From positions 1 through 44,677 of the IMG/VR virus record IMGVR_UViG_3300017960_000024: a stretch of 44,677 bases of DNA; one strand, written 5' to 3'. Shown here one piece after another: positions 1 to 6,811 of this stretch (the first letter of the stretch is position 1; each line of letters opens with the position of its first letter). The stretch is from a virus. A program made the translations under genes and the position numbers. The notes under the pieces are model-generated. The model had not been told where the DNA came from. It searched no databases and worked only from the letters and a program-made list of their open reading frames with translations.

Positions 1-79
1 CCCTTTGCTTTTTGAAATTCTGACCCTTTGGCCGACTTTCTCGAAACTTCTTTACCTTGTCTAAAACGCTATCGCCCAT
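1..79 (-). CDS. Start of a gene that leaves the window on the left (partial)
   Basis: Twenty-six codons are visible, beginning MGDSVLDKVKKFRES and remaining open to the window edge. The ATG at 79 is preceded six bases upstream by AGGAG, a strong ribosome binding site, so translation here is likely. The visible residues are basic and polar, and no domain can be recognised. The gene follows the UvsY-like gene in the same direction with a 44-base gap, so it probably belongs to the same recombination/repair transcript. A recombinase or a single-strand-binding protein would fit the context, but nothing in these residues proves it. Confidence 0.7.
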   Translation of the reverse strand, partial: MGDSVLDKVKKFRESRPKGQNFKKQR

Positions 80-123
80 GACAATCTCCTTTCAAAATGA
101 ATAAACAAACTACACACGACAAA

Positions 124-735
124 CTACTTATCCCCCTTTCCATTTTTATTTTTCTTCATCTGTCTAACCCTATCAATAGTAGATTGATGTTTTCTTTTAG
201 CTGGAGTTCCATCTGTTTCTTCTTTCTTGCCGAACAAATATGGTTGTGTCTTGCGTTCATCCGAAACTGTTTGGCCATGTTCGCGAAGACTAAATGATTT
301 TTGCCGCCACGCTTCGTACCATGAATCCAACGTATCCACCTGTTCCTGCAAATAGGACAAATTGGTTTCCCACTCTTCAATTTTTCTCTCATTGTTAATG
401 ATTACGAATGCTTCAATATCAGATATAGTGGCCTTTTTTTGACCCGGTTGACTTGCGCCTTCCAAAGCTTTTCTTGCTTCTTGAAATTTCTTTTTCTGCC
501 AACGCTCGTAAGCGTGTTTCATTGAGTCATGTTGCCTCAATGCTTCCTTTTTGAGCACGCCGAAATACGCAATTGCCGCTGGTTGCATTGCAACGTGCTC
601 GTCAAAACTTCCGTCGCGGACGTCTAACAGGCGTGGAGATGGGTTTTCAAGAGAAATGCCAAGAATGGTGCTTTTCCCTGCTTCCTCGCATGCATTTCCT
701 ACCTTTTCTACAGTCTCGCTCAAATTTGTTTTCAT
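124..735 (-). CDS. UvsY-like recombination mediator (probable)
   Basis: 203 aa. The middle part (about residues 50-165) is a charged helical segment arranged like T4 UvsY: a W-and-K/R-rich helix, a DIEAFV stretch, then two long helices with NNERKIEEWE and VDTLDSWYEAWRQK. UvsY helps load the UvsX recombinase onto single-stranded DNA coated with Gp32. The C-terminal 40 residues are very basic (KKNKNGKGDK at the end), which suits DNA binding. It is longer than T4 UvsY (137 aa) because of extensions at both ends. The ATG at 735 has AAGGG seven bases upstream. A host-type promoter lies just upstream (791-820), inside the end of the preceding gene. The assignment rests on pattern and context, since similarity is weak at this level. 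Confidence 0.5.
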   Translation of the reverse strand: MKTNLSETVEKVGNACEEAGKSTILGISLENPSPRLLDVRDGSFDEHVAMQPAAIAYFGVLKKEALRQHDSMKHAYERWQKKKFQEARKALEGASQPGQKKATISDIEAFVIINNERKIEEWETNLSYLQEQVDTLDSWYEAWRQKSFSLREHGQTVSDERKTQPYLFGKKEETDGTPAKRKHQSTIDRVRQMKKNKNGKGDK

Positions 736-790
736 CGCTCAACCCTTATTACAAAGTACAAACGACCAACAACAAAACTCATGCTTTTCA

Positions 791-820
791 ATTATACACT
801 TTGGCTTTTAAGTTTTTCAA
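791..820 (-). promoter_or_regulatory. Predicted sigma70-type promoter for the UvsY-like gene
   Basis: On the minus strand a TTGAAA -35 box (815-820) and a perfect TATAAT -10 box (791-796) are separated by 18 bases. The site lies in the last codons of the preceding gene and about 55 bases upstream of the ATG at 735. It could give the UvsY-like gene and its downstream neighbour their own expression. Confidence 0.5.
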
Positions 821-1472
821 ACTTTTCTGATAATTTTTTAAGCTCTAACCGAAACTCTGGCAAATTGCATTCGGATTTTTGATAATGCTTCAATAGCGTA
901 ACCACTTCTTGCTTAAAGCCTTCGTCCTTGCTTGACCGTATGAGAACGCCTGCCCTTCTCAAAAGCAATTCTTCCTCTTCTATGGCTTCTTTTGCCTGTT
1001 TCCTATTTTTGAGCTTTGCCGCGTTTTTATACATGAACTCTTGCAAGACACTATTACTTACGGACAAAGGAATGTTTGGAGACAGTTGTTCTTTGTTGAT
1101 ATAAAACTCGTCAAACAACCACTTGAGATACTCTTCCATCGTTGCGCCATTTTGCTCCAGTTTTCCTATCAAACCTTCAATGATTTTTGCTTCTGTTGCT
1201 TTGAATCCTCCAAAATATTCCAAATCTGTTAATTGAAGATATTTTTGTTTGAAGATTGCAAAGAAACTGCGTACTTTTTTCTTGCGCTTTCCTTCTTCTT
1301 GTTCTTTATTTGCGCTTATTCTGTTCTCAAGTTTTTCAAGCAAAATATGTATAACATCTCTCAACTCTGGATCATCAACAACCCCATACAGCGTTGACAT
1401 TTCTACGAGCCACAAGTGAAATCGCTTGTACCTTGCTTCTCGTGTCGAAGAAATACCGTGCCGTGAAATCAT
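792..1472 (-). CDS. Unknown charged helical protein
   Basis: 226 aa; not recognised. It is rich in Lys and Glu, with several predicted long helices (for example residues 35-75 and 150-226) and a strongly basic patch GKRKKKVR near residue 60. No catalytic motif, membrane segment or cysteine cluster is visible. Its ATG overlaps the stop of the HEAT-repeat gene (ATGA, 1469-1472), so the two are probably translationally coupled and may act together. Its place between the split-helicase cluster and the UvsY-like gene suggests a role in DNA processing, but that is context only. Confidence 0.6.
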   Translation of the reverse strand: MISRHGISSTREARYKRFHLWLVEMSTLYGVVDDPELRDVIHILLEKLENRISANKEQEEGKRKKKVRSFFAIFKQKYLQLTDLEYFGGFKATEAKIIEGLIGKLEQNGATMEEYLKWLFDEFYINKEQLSPNIPLSVSNSVLQEFMYKNAAKLKNRKQAKEAIEEEELLLRRAGVLIRSSKDEGFKQEVVTLLKHYQKSECNLPEFRLELKKLSEKFEKLKSQSV

Positions 1473-1939
1473 TTATTTGCTTCGTCCATATACCGCTTGA
1501 TACGGCTTACCATCGAATCATCGTCATCAAAAAGCAACGTCATTAAACAATCTGAACGACCAGCACGTCTGAACATACCAATTGCCTGCTCTTTGATTGC
1601 CGTATCTTTCGACTCAAGCAAATAAACTAACTCTTCAAGTCCTTCGCGGCTTTTCATCAATTGTTTTAATATTTCTATCAGCGTGCTTTTGTTCTGCTCT
1701 ATCTTTGCGGCTTCAATTAATGGCTTTAGATTACTGCCAATTTCTCCAAGCACTTGCGCAGTACACCTGCGTACCCAATCATTGCTTGACTTCAAGTAAG
1801 GCTCGAACAATGTCTCATCAATATTGAGAGTCTTGTAACGGATTACATCACGAACGTGACGAGGAGATAGCTCTCCATTATCAGCCGCTTGTGTGAAAGC
1901 TTTGACTGCCCGCTCTGTAAACCAAAAATCTTTAGCCAT
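1469..1939 (-). CDS. HEAT-repeat protein
   Basis: 156 aa. At least two HEAT-type units can be seen: NDWVRRCTAQVLGEIG (about residues 53-68) and KDTAIKEQAIGMFRRAG (about 110-126). Each is the typical pattern in which an xxVRxxAAxxLGxxG-like helix follows a first helix. Such solenoids bind proteins or nucleic acid, and no enzyme site is present. The start overlaps the last codons of the helicase C-terminal half by 8 bases, and the stop overlaps the next start (ATGA). It is therefore tightly tied to the helicase/glycosylase cluster and could be a scaffold for it. The exact role is unknown. Confidence 0.55.
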   Translation of the reverse strand: MAKDFWFTERAVKAFTQAADNGELSPRHVRDVIRYKTLNIDETLFEPYLKSSNDWVRRCTAQVLGEIGSNLKPLIEAAKIEQNKSTLIEILKQLMKSREGLEELVYLLESKDTAIKEQAIGMFRRAGRSDCLMTLLFDDDDSMVSRIKRYMDEANK

Positions 1940-2930
1940 AAGACAAGTGTCTCAATTTTTCTATCAGTTCGTCAGTTCCAAACGTTTCAATTGCGTCCCA
2001 GTTTTCACGAATTCCTTCCGCGTTTTCCACTCCTAAATTATACAACTCAAACGCAACACTTTTTCCAATTCCTTCAAGTTTACACAAGTTTACAAGTTCA
2101 TCAGGGATTTTGTATGCTATCCGTACTCTCAAATCCTCAAAAAACTTCCGTTTGTCCCATCCCGAGCATTCGTTGATCTTTAAGAGCGCACCATAAATGC
2201 GCCCGAAATCCTCTTTTGCTTCTTTCTTTTGACTGGACAGTTTGCTTGTTGACGGCCCTCCTAAAAGACTCCACCAAACCAAGCCACCAGCAATCGTTTT
2301 TGAACAGTCTAAGCCAAGTGAAGACACTTGGTCTTTGTATTCTTCTATCAACTCCCAACAACCGTACAGATTGCCCCTTTTTCGCTCTCTCGCGACATTA
2401 GATAGCGCCCAAGCAATTGCTGGATCATTTTTTTGAAGTTCACTTTCAAAAAGCTCAAAAAAATTTTCCCGCCAATAGTAAATGTCTGCTGGATGAAAAT
2501 AAAAACGACTCGCGATATGCGCCAAATCTGTAGGAAAAAGAAAATCGCCCCGGCGCGTTATTGTCTCCCATTCTTCAGAAAGCAAGTCAACTGCTTGCTC
2601 CACTTCACAAGAAAACCCCGTAAACGCCGCGAAACTTTTTCCGTACCATCTTTTTGCCTCTGAAAGCGTCCTTATCTCCCCGCTGCTAATTTCAGAAACG
2701 AGATGAAAAGCAAGCGTTTCTGCATCGTACAGAACAGAATCAACTCGAAGATGATCTGCGTCCTGCATTTCATCTTTCAACGTTTGTACGTCATCTTCGT
2801 TAATAATGATATCAACATGACCTATTTGGTTTGGTTGCCGGGCACACCGGCCTGCCATCTGCAAAATTTCTGCCGTTGAAACGCGCTCTCGGCCACGCCA
2901 GATGTCTACAATAACAATTCTATCTGCCAT
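1932..2930 (-). CDS. Split Ski2/Hel308-like helicase, C-terminal half
   Basis: 332 aa. It starts in mid-domain: residues 3-10 form a core beta strand (DRIVIVDI), and QMAGRCAR at 24-31 is helicase motif VI with its arginine fingers. A winged-helix and helical region typical of Hel308/Ski2 enzymes follows. Near residues 288-310 there is a helix-hairpin-helix, KLEGIGKSVAFELYNLGV, matching the ratchet/HhH end of Hel308. Motifs I to V are absent; they lie in the gene at 3498-4442. Joined end to end, the two halves read GVNLG then ADRIVIVDI, the normal order of the family with almost nothing missing. The ATG at 2930 overlaps the end of the glycosylase gene by 11 bases and has no strong ribosome binding site, so coupled translation is likely. 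Both polypeptides should be needed for ATPase activity. Confidence 0.85.
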   Translation of the reverse strand: MADRIVIVDIWRGRERVSTAEILQMAGRCARQPNQIGHVDIIINEDDVQTLKDEMQDADHLRVDSVLYDAETLAFHLVSEISSGEIRTLSEAKRWYGKSFAAFTGFSCEVEQAVDLLSEEWETITRRGDFLFPTDLAHIASRFYFHPADIYYWRENFFELFESELQKNDPAIAWALSNVARERKRGNLYGCWELIEEYKDQVSSLGLDCSKTIAGGLVWWSLLGGPSTSKLSSQKKEAKEDFGRIYGALLKINECSGWDKRKFFEDLRVRIAYKIPDELVNLCKLEGIGKSVAFELYNLGVENAEGIRENWDAIETFGTDELIEKLRHLSYG

Positions 2931-3501
2931 TGAGATATTCTTTGAGGACTTCTAAGTCTTGATAAAATTTCACTTTCAATTCAGGCTTGTTCATATTTCT
3001 TGGGCTTGGATGCAATAGGGGCAAAACGTTCTTTTTGTATCGTAATGAAATTATCTTTTGACCATGAAGTTTCATTATTCCTTTTCGCCCAGTCACCTGC
3101 TCCAACGATGGCGCTCCCAAGGTCACGATGATTTTTGGGTTTACGGCTTCGATTTCAGCGTCTAAAAATTCGCAACAATTTTCAATTTCGACATTGCTTG
3201 GCTTGCGGTTTTTTGCCGTATAGCAGTGGCACGTATTCGTAATGTAAAAATGCGTTCTATCAATTCCTAAAACTTCTTCAATTGCCTTATCAAAAAATTC
3301 ACCCGACGGCCCGACAAAAGGTTTTCCACGTTCTACTTCAACGTAACCGGGATTCTGCCCTATTACCATGATTTGAGCTTTCATGCTCATATTAGACCAC
3401 ACGTTGCTCAAATGACCATCAACGTCTTGCCCGCCAATGGCACACTTCTTACAAGCATAGCACTTCTGTTGCAATTCTGTGAGACGTTCCGCCTTGTTCA
3501 T
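2920..3501 (-). CDS. Fe-S uracil-DNA glycosylase (family 4-like)
   Basis: 193 aa, the usual length for family 4. The enzyme removes uracil from DNA. Likely cluster ligands are C17 and C20 (CKKC) with C93 and C109; the 16-residue spacing of the last pair matches family 4. Motif A is GQNPG (48-52) followed by GKPFVGPSGEFFD, and motif B is HPSP (164-167). Family 4 normally has GEAPG, so motif A here is unusual and nearer the G-x-NPG of Mug-type enzymes. The gene sits exactly between the two halves of the Hel308-like helicase. Its ATG overlaps the stop of the upstream half (ATGA), and its end overlaps the start of the downstream half. It therefore appears co-translated with both, which suggests the products work together in repair. 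Confidence 0.88.
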   Translation of the reverse strand: MNKAERLTELQQKCYACKKCAIGGQDVDGHLSNVWSNMSMKAQIMVIGQNPGYVEVERGKPFVGPSGEFFDKAIEEVLGIDRTHFYITNTCHCYTAKNRKPSNVEIENCCEFLDAEIEAVNPKIIVTLGAPSLEQVTGRKGIMKLHGQKIISLRYKKNVLPLLHPSPRNMNKPELKVKFYQDLEVLKEYLNGR

Positions 3502-4442
3502 CCTAAATTCACTCCACTTGACAATGTTGATGTACTCACAAGGATGTCCAACCCCGAACGGACATTGTCGAATGCTTCTTCAATTGCTTTTCGCCTTGAG
3601 TGCGATAAATTTGCATTATGAAATTCGCAAATGAAACCCTTTTTTCTAACTGCCTTCGTAATTTCTTTCCCAAGCTTTTTACTATGAACAAAAACGACTA
3701 TTTTTTCACCACGTGGAGTTGTTGCAAGCTGCTTTGCTAACTCAATTTTCTTTTCCCAAGTCTTTTCATCATCGAACGTGTAAAAGCGTGTTACGATTTT
3801 TGATGGACGCCACGTGCTTACGATTTTCAACGTCGTCTTTTTGTTCAAACTTTTCAACCACGACGATAATTCTCCTGCATTTTCCATTGTCGCGGACAGC
3901 AAAATAATTCTTGCTTTTGGGTTCAGCTTTGTAAAACGCACCAATGAAACTTCTACGTTGTCGCCACGCCCTTTTGTCCCCAATAAATGCGCTTCGTCAA
4001 AAACTATACAAGTAATTTCTTTTAACCATTTATGTTGGCTTTGATTCCTCGTCTTCGAGTCAAATGATTCTGTAGTCAAGATAATCAAACGGTTTGAATC
4101 GAAATCCTCTTTACACGCAAAACGATCACCTATGCTTAAAACGATTCCATGTTTGGAAAACTGCGCGTTCTCTTTCCATGCATTGTATTGCTGCATGCTC
4201 AAGGAACGATACGGCGACACATAGACACATTTTGAATTTGGGGATGTTTTGAAATGAAAACCGAAAGCTGCTTCGGCCAGCGCAGTTTTGCCAGTAGCGG
4301 TAGGGAATGAAATCACGAGGTTTGTTTCGGTTGGGATGTGCGGAATGGCAGCGGCTTGCGCTTTGTTGAAGTTGTTAAAAGGAAACTCGAAATACTCATA
4401 TTCCCTTGTTTGCATGAGCCGTCCCAAACTCTTTGGAATCAT
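3498..4442 (-). CDS. Split Ski2/Hel308-like helicase, N-terminal half
   Basis: 314 aa of a superfamily 2 DNA helicase. Visible in order: the Q-motif region FNKAQ (25-29), Walker A TATGKT (48-53), motif Ia YVSPYRSL (74-81), TTESFDS (123-129), DEAH (149-152), SAT (183-185), motif IV IVVFVHSKK (248-256), an HNANLSHSRR segment (275-284) and motif V LVSTSTLSSGVNL (301-313). The frame stops one residue later, before motif VI. The stop shares bases with the glycosylase ATG (ATGA). The missing part is encoded at 1932-2930. The first ATG (4442) overlaps the previous gene by 47 bases; an ATG at 4415 would give a shorter form. Neither has a clear ribosome binding site. Confidence 0.88.
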   Translation of the reverse strand: MIPKSLGRLMQTREYEYFEFPFNNFNKAQAAAIPHIPTETNLVISFPTATGKTALAEAAFGFHFKTSPNSKCVYVSPYRSLSMQQYNAWKENAQFSKHGIVLSIGDRFACKEDFDSNRLIILTTESFDSKTRNQSQHKWLKEITCIVFDEAHLLGTKGRGDNVEVSLVRFTKLNPKARIILLSATMENAGELSSWLKSLNKKTTLKIVSTWRPSKIVTRFYTFDDEKTWEKKIELAKQLATTPRGEKIVVFVHSKKLGKEITKAVRKKGFICEFHNANLSHSRRKAIEEAFDNVRSGLDILVSTSTLSSGVNLG

Positions 4443-4797
4443 CCATCAATTGTTTGACGAAACTATCTATTTCTTCAACGCTGTCTTTCTTCGTTTCATA
4501 AACCTTGTTGTTGTTTTCGTAACCAATCCTTATTTTCATATTACCTGACTTCGCGATCCAAATTTGAATGGGGATTGGGCCAAACTCAAACCAGTAACAG
4601 TTGCAGCTTTCTCCTTGTTTTGACCTTGCGAATTGAAATTTCTCTTTCAATTCTTCAATCAAAATCTCTTCAAAACTCTGCTCTTCCATAACGCCAACCG
4701 CCGTCGCTGTCGCGCTTCTGCAAAGCAATTTTGCGAGACAGTTTTTGCAGTTTGCCGAATCGCTTCTAAAATGGCGATAGCATGCACCCATTTTCAT
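4396..4797 (-). CDS. Small cysteine-cluster protein, unknown function
   Basis: 133 aa from the ATG at 4797, which has GAGGAC five bases upstream. A longer frame back to 4911 would overlap the sigma gene and lacks such a site. Near the start is a C-x10-C-x2-C-x5-C cluster (C6, C17, C20, C26), a compact zinc or iron-sulfur type pattern. Next come an acidic helix (EEQSFEEILIEELKEKF) and a mostly beta segment with FEFGPIPIQIWIAKSG. No catalytic signature is recognised. The gene lies between the sigma factor and the split helicase in the same transcript. It could be a regulator or a repair accessory protein. Confidence 0.55.
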   Translation of the reverse strand: MKMGACYRHFRSDSANCKNCLAKLLCRSATATAVGVMEEQSFEEILIEELKEKFQFARSKQGESCNCYWFEFGPIPIQIWIAKSGNMKIRIGYENNNKVYETKKDSVEEIDSFVKQLMDDSKEFGTAHANKGI

Positions 4798-4856
4798 ATT
4801 GTCCTCAAGATGCTTCATCTCCTTGCCAAATTTTTTACTCGCCACGGCTTGCCCCT

Positions 4857-5537
4857 CTATAACAGATCGTCCAAGTGCTTTTTCAAGAACGGATACGCAA
4901 CGTGATTGCAAAAGCGCCGAACATCGTTCATTTTCGTTTTCAACTTTTTCGCCACGCGGACAAAGTTCGGCTTCTTTCCTGAAAAGTTTTCAGAAAACGG
5001 ATCGCCAAAAAGAGCGAGCAGCATTTTCTGCTTTTCCGGGTAAGCATCAAAAAGCAACTGCATGGCGTTTTTCATCTGCCACGACTTGTCTGCGTTTGAA
5101 AGACTTTCGTCGCAAGCGCGAGTCGTGATAAACTCGCTTTCCTCTGAAGACATGTTGGTCGTAATTTTCTGATTCGTTCTATAACGGGTCACCCGCTTGC
5201 GGTGATTGAACACATGATTCCGAACCACACGCCACATCCACGTGATAAACTTGACGCCTTTTTCCTTTTTGAAGAAAGGCAGGTTCTTCCACAACGCCAA
5301 TTCTGCGTCGTTCGCAAGCTCTTCCACCGGCACGCGCGTATCGCATTCGCCGTAGCGAAAAACGATGGTGTAAATGGCGCGGACAATGGAGTCGTGGAAA
5401 AGCTGTTTCTCAAACTCGTTTGCTTCGCCTTCCGCAATGAGCACGGCAAGCCCTTCACGAGTATATGGGCTATCACAAATCTCGTCCTCTTTCAAAACCT
5501 GTTTGAAGTTACGTTCAGAAGTGATTACTTCAGACAT
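4857..5537 (-). CDS. Phage RNA polymerase sigma factor (sigma70 family, ECF-sized)
   Basis: 226 aa. Region 2 is clear at about residues 50-117: ELANDAELALWKNLPFF, then KFITWMWRVVRNHVFNHRKR, matching the core-binding and -10-recognition helices of sigma70. A second helical DNA-binding part near 188-215 (FVRVAKKLKTKMNDVRRFC) looks like a diverged region 4. Such factors redirect host RNA polymerase to phage middle or late promoters. The ATG at 5537 has AAAGGG seven bases upstream. A near-consensus host promoter lies about 85 bases upstream, so the gene is probably switched on early by host polymerase. The promoters it recognises are not proven; AT-rich motifs at 32676 and 42127 are candidates. 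Confidence 0.75.
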   Translation of the reverse strand: MSEVITSERNFKQVLKEDEICDSPYTREGLAVLIAEGEANEFEKQLFHDSIVRAIYTIVFRYGECDTRVPVEELANDAELALWKNLPFFKKEKGVKFITWMWRVVRNHVFNHRKRVTRYRTNQKITTNMSSEESEFITTRACDESLSNADKSWQMKNAMQLLFDAYPEKQKMLLALFGDPFSENFSGKKPNFVRVAKKLKTKMNDVRRFCNHVAYPFLKKHLDDLL

Positions 5538-5621
5538 GGGAGCGCCCTTTGTAAAAAGAACCGATTACCGGCCACACAACGCAAAACACAAAACATAGAA
5601 CACACAATTTTAAGCTCTTTA

Positions 5622-5649
5622 ATTATAGCGTGTTTTCTCTCGAAGTCAA
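5622..5649 (-). promoter_or_regulatory. Predicted sigma70-type promoter for the sigma factor gene
   Basis: On the minus strand TTGACT (5644-5649) and a perfect TATAAT (5622-5627) are 16 bases apart. This is the best host-type promoter in the window. It lies in the 108-base gap between the primase and sigma genes, giving an 80-90 base leader. An inverted repeat (TTTTCTCT/AGAGAAAA, plus strand) overlaps the -35 box and spacer and could bind a regulator. Confidence 0.6.
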
Positions 5650-6713
5650 GAGAAAAATCCAAACTTTCCAAATAATTTTTTGACCTCTTCGGGCGGTAGC
5701 GTTTTGGGGTCGTAACCACGCCGAACCGTCCCTTTATGCGTTTCAAAAAACTCACTCATTTGCTTGAAAACCTTGCGCTGAATTTCGTAACCCGCATCAT
5801 CACCGTCGAATAGCAAAATTAAGCTTTTGGGGTTGGCTTCTGCCAAAAGCATAATTTGCTTCTGGCTGACGCTTGCGCCTAAAATTGCAACCGCCGGATA
5901 TCCCAATTGCCGTAATTTCATGACTTCACGTGCGCCTTCGGTCAGGGCGACTATTTCTTGACTCTGAATTTCATCCAATCCAAAAAGATACTCGCTACGT
6001 TTGAACCCTTTTGAGTAGAGAACCTTCTTATATTGGTTCTCTTCAAGCGTCGGATGGCGTCGAAGCCATTCTTTCTTTCCGAGAACATCAACGGCCTCAA
6101 AACCGATTAGCGTCTTCTTCGAGAAGAACGGAATAACAACCCGGTTGGCGTAATACCCAGAACGTAATTGCACGCAACGATAGCGGTCAACAGTTTCTTT
6201 CTCGATCAACGTGGGCTTTTTCCCCGGAGGTCGCATAAAATACTCATATCCACTTTGCACCATCGTCTCCGTTCTCAACCACCGTTTGACGCTCTCCACC
6301 GCTTGGTTGGTAGCTTTCCCTTTGCTTGCCGCCTTCTTTCTCCGCAACTTTTTGAATTGCTTTTTCAAGCTGGCAATTTCCATGTTAGAAATCCCTTTGC
6401 TATCTCCCAGCATCCAATCGACGGCTTCTTTGGGAGAGCACTTTCTCAACCTTGAAACGATCCAAACCAGATTACTTCCTCTTCCCTCCGTAAAACACAT
6501 CGTCTGGCCCGTTTCGACGTTAATCGTCCATTTCGGATGGCTCGGATTCCTTTTAACGTGGATATAATGATCAGGACACCACCCGTAGATTTGATTTCCC
6601 ATGCGATTAGGAAGCAACCGAACGTTGAGCCGCTCCAAAACAAGCTGAACGTCTATCTTGGGCATGAGCCAAGAAATATCACCAAACGAAAGCTTGTCGC
6701 GAATGCTTTCCAA
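5646..6713 (-). CDS. DnaG-type DNA primase
   Basis: 355 aa. It makes RNA primers for DNA replication. The N-terminal zinc-binding part has C46, H49 and C73 in CPDH and CFTE; the fourth usual cysteine is E76, so the site is incomplete. The TOPRIM domain is well formed: ALTEG with E259, and LLFDGDDAG with the DGDD acidic cluster at 302-305. It is shorter than bacterial DnaG (about 600 aa) because it lacks the C-terminal helicase-binding domain, as in many phage primases. The likely start is TTG at 6713 with AAAGG eight bases upstream; an in-frame TAA lies just before it. The first ATG (codon 17) has no ribosome binding site. Confidence 0.85.
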   Translation of the reverse strand: MESIRDKLSFGDISWLMPKIDVQLVLERLNVRLLPNRMGNQIYGWCPDHYIHVKRNPSHPKWTINVETGQTMCFTEGRGSNLVWIVSRLRKCSPKEAVDWMLGDSKGISNMEIASLKKQFKKLRRKKAASKGKATNQAVESVKRWLRTETMVQSGYEYFMRPPGKKPTLIEKETVDRYRCVQLRSGYYANRVVIPFFSKKTLIGFEAVDVLGKKEWLRRHPTLEENQYKKVLYSKGFKRSEYLFGLDEIQSQEIVALTEGAREVMKLRQLGYPAVAILGASVSQKQIMLLAEANPKSLILLFDGDDAGYEIQRKVFKQMSEFFETHKGTVRRGYDPKTLPPEEVKKLFGKFGFFS

Positions 6714-6811
6714 ATCACCGAACCTTTATTAACCTTAACCGCACCGGCAGCGTTTGCCGTGAACTTTGTTGGAACTTTCTGAGAAAAATACGCACGTTTC
6801 ACGCAACGCAT

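Noticed and set aside
1932-4442. Intein, split intein or group I intron explaining the split helicase
   Set aside because: The upstream half ends within one residue of motif V and the downstream half starts at the next strand. No intein blocks or intron-like structured RNA surround the junctions; the whole gap is glycosylase coding sequence.
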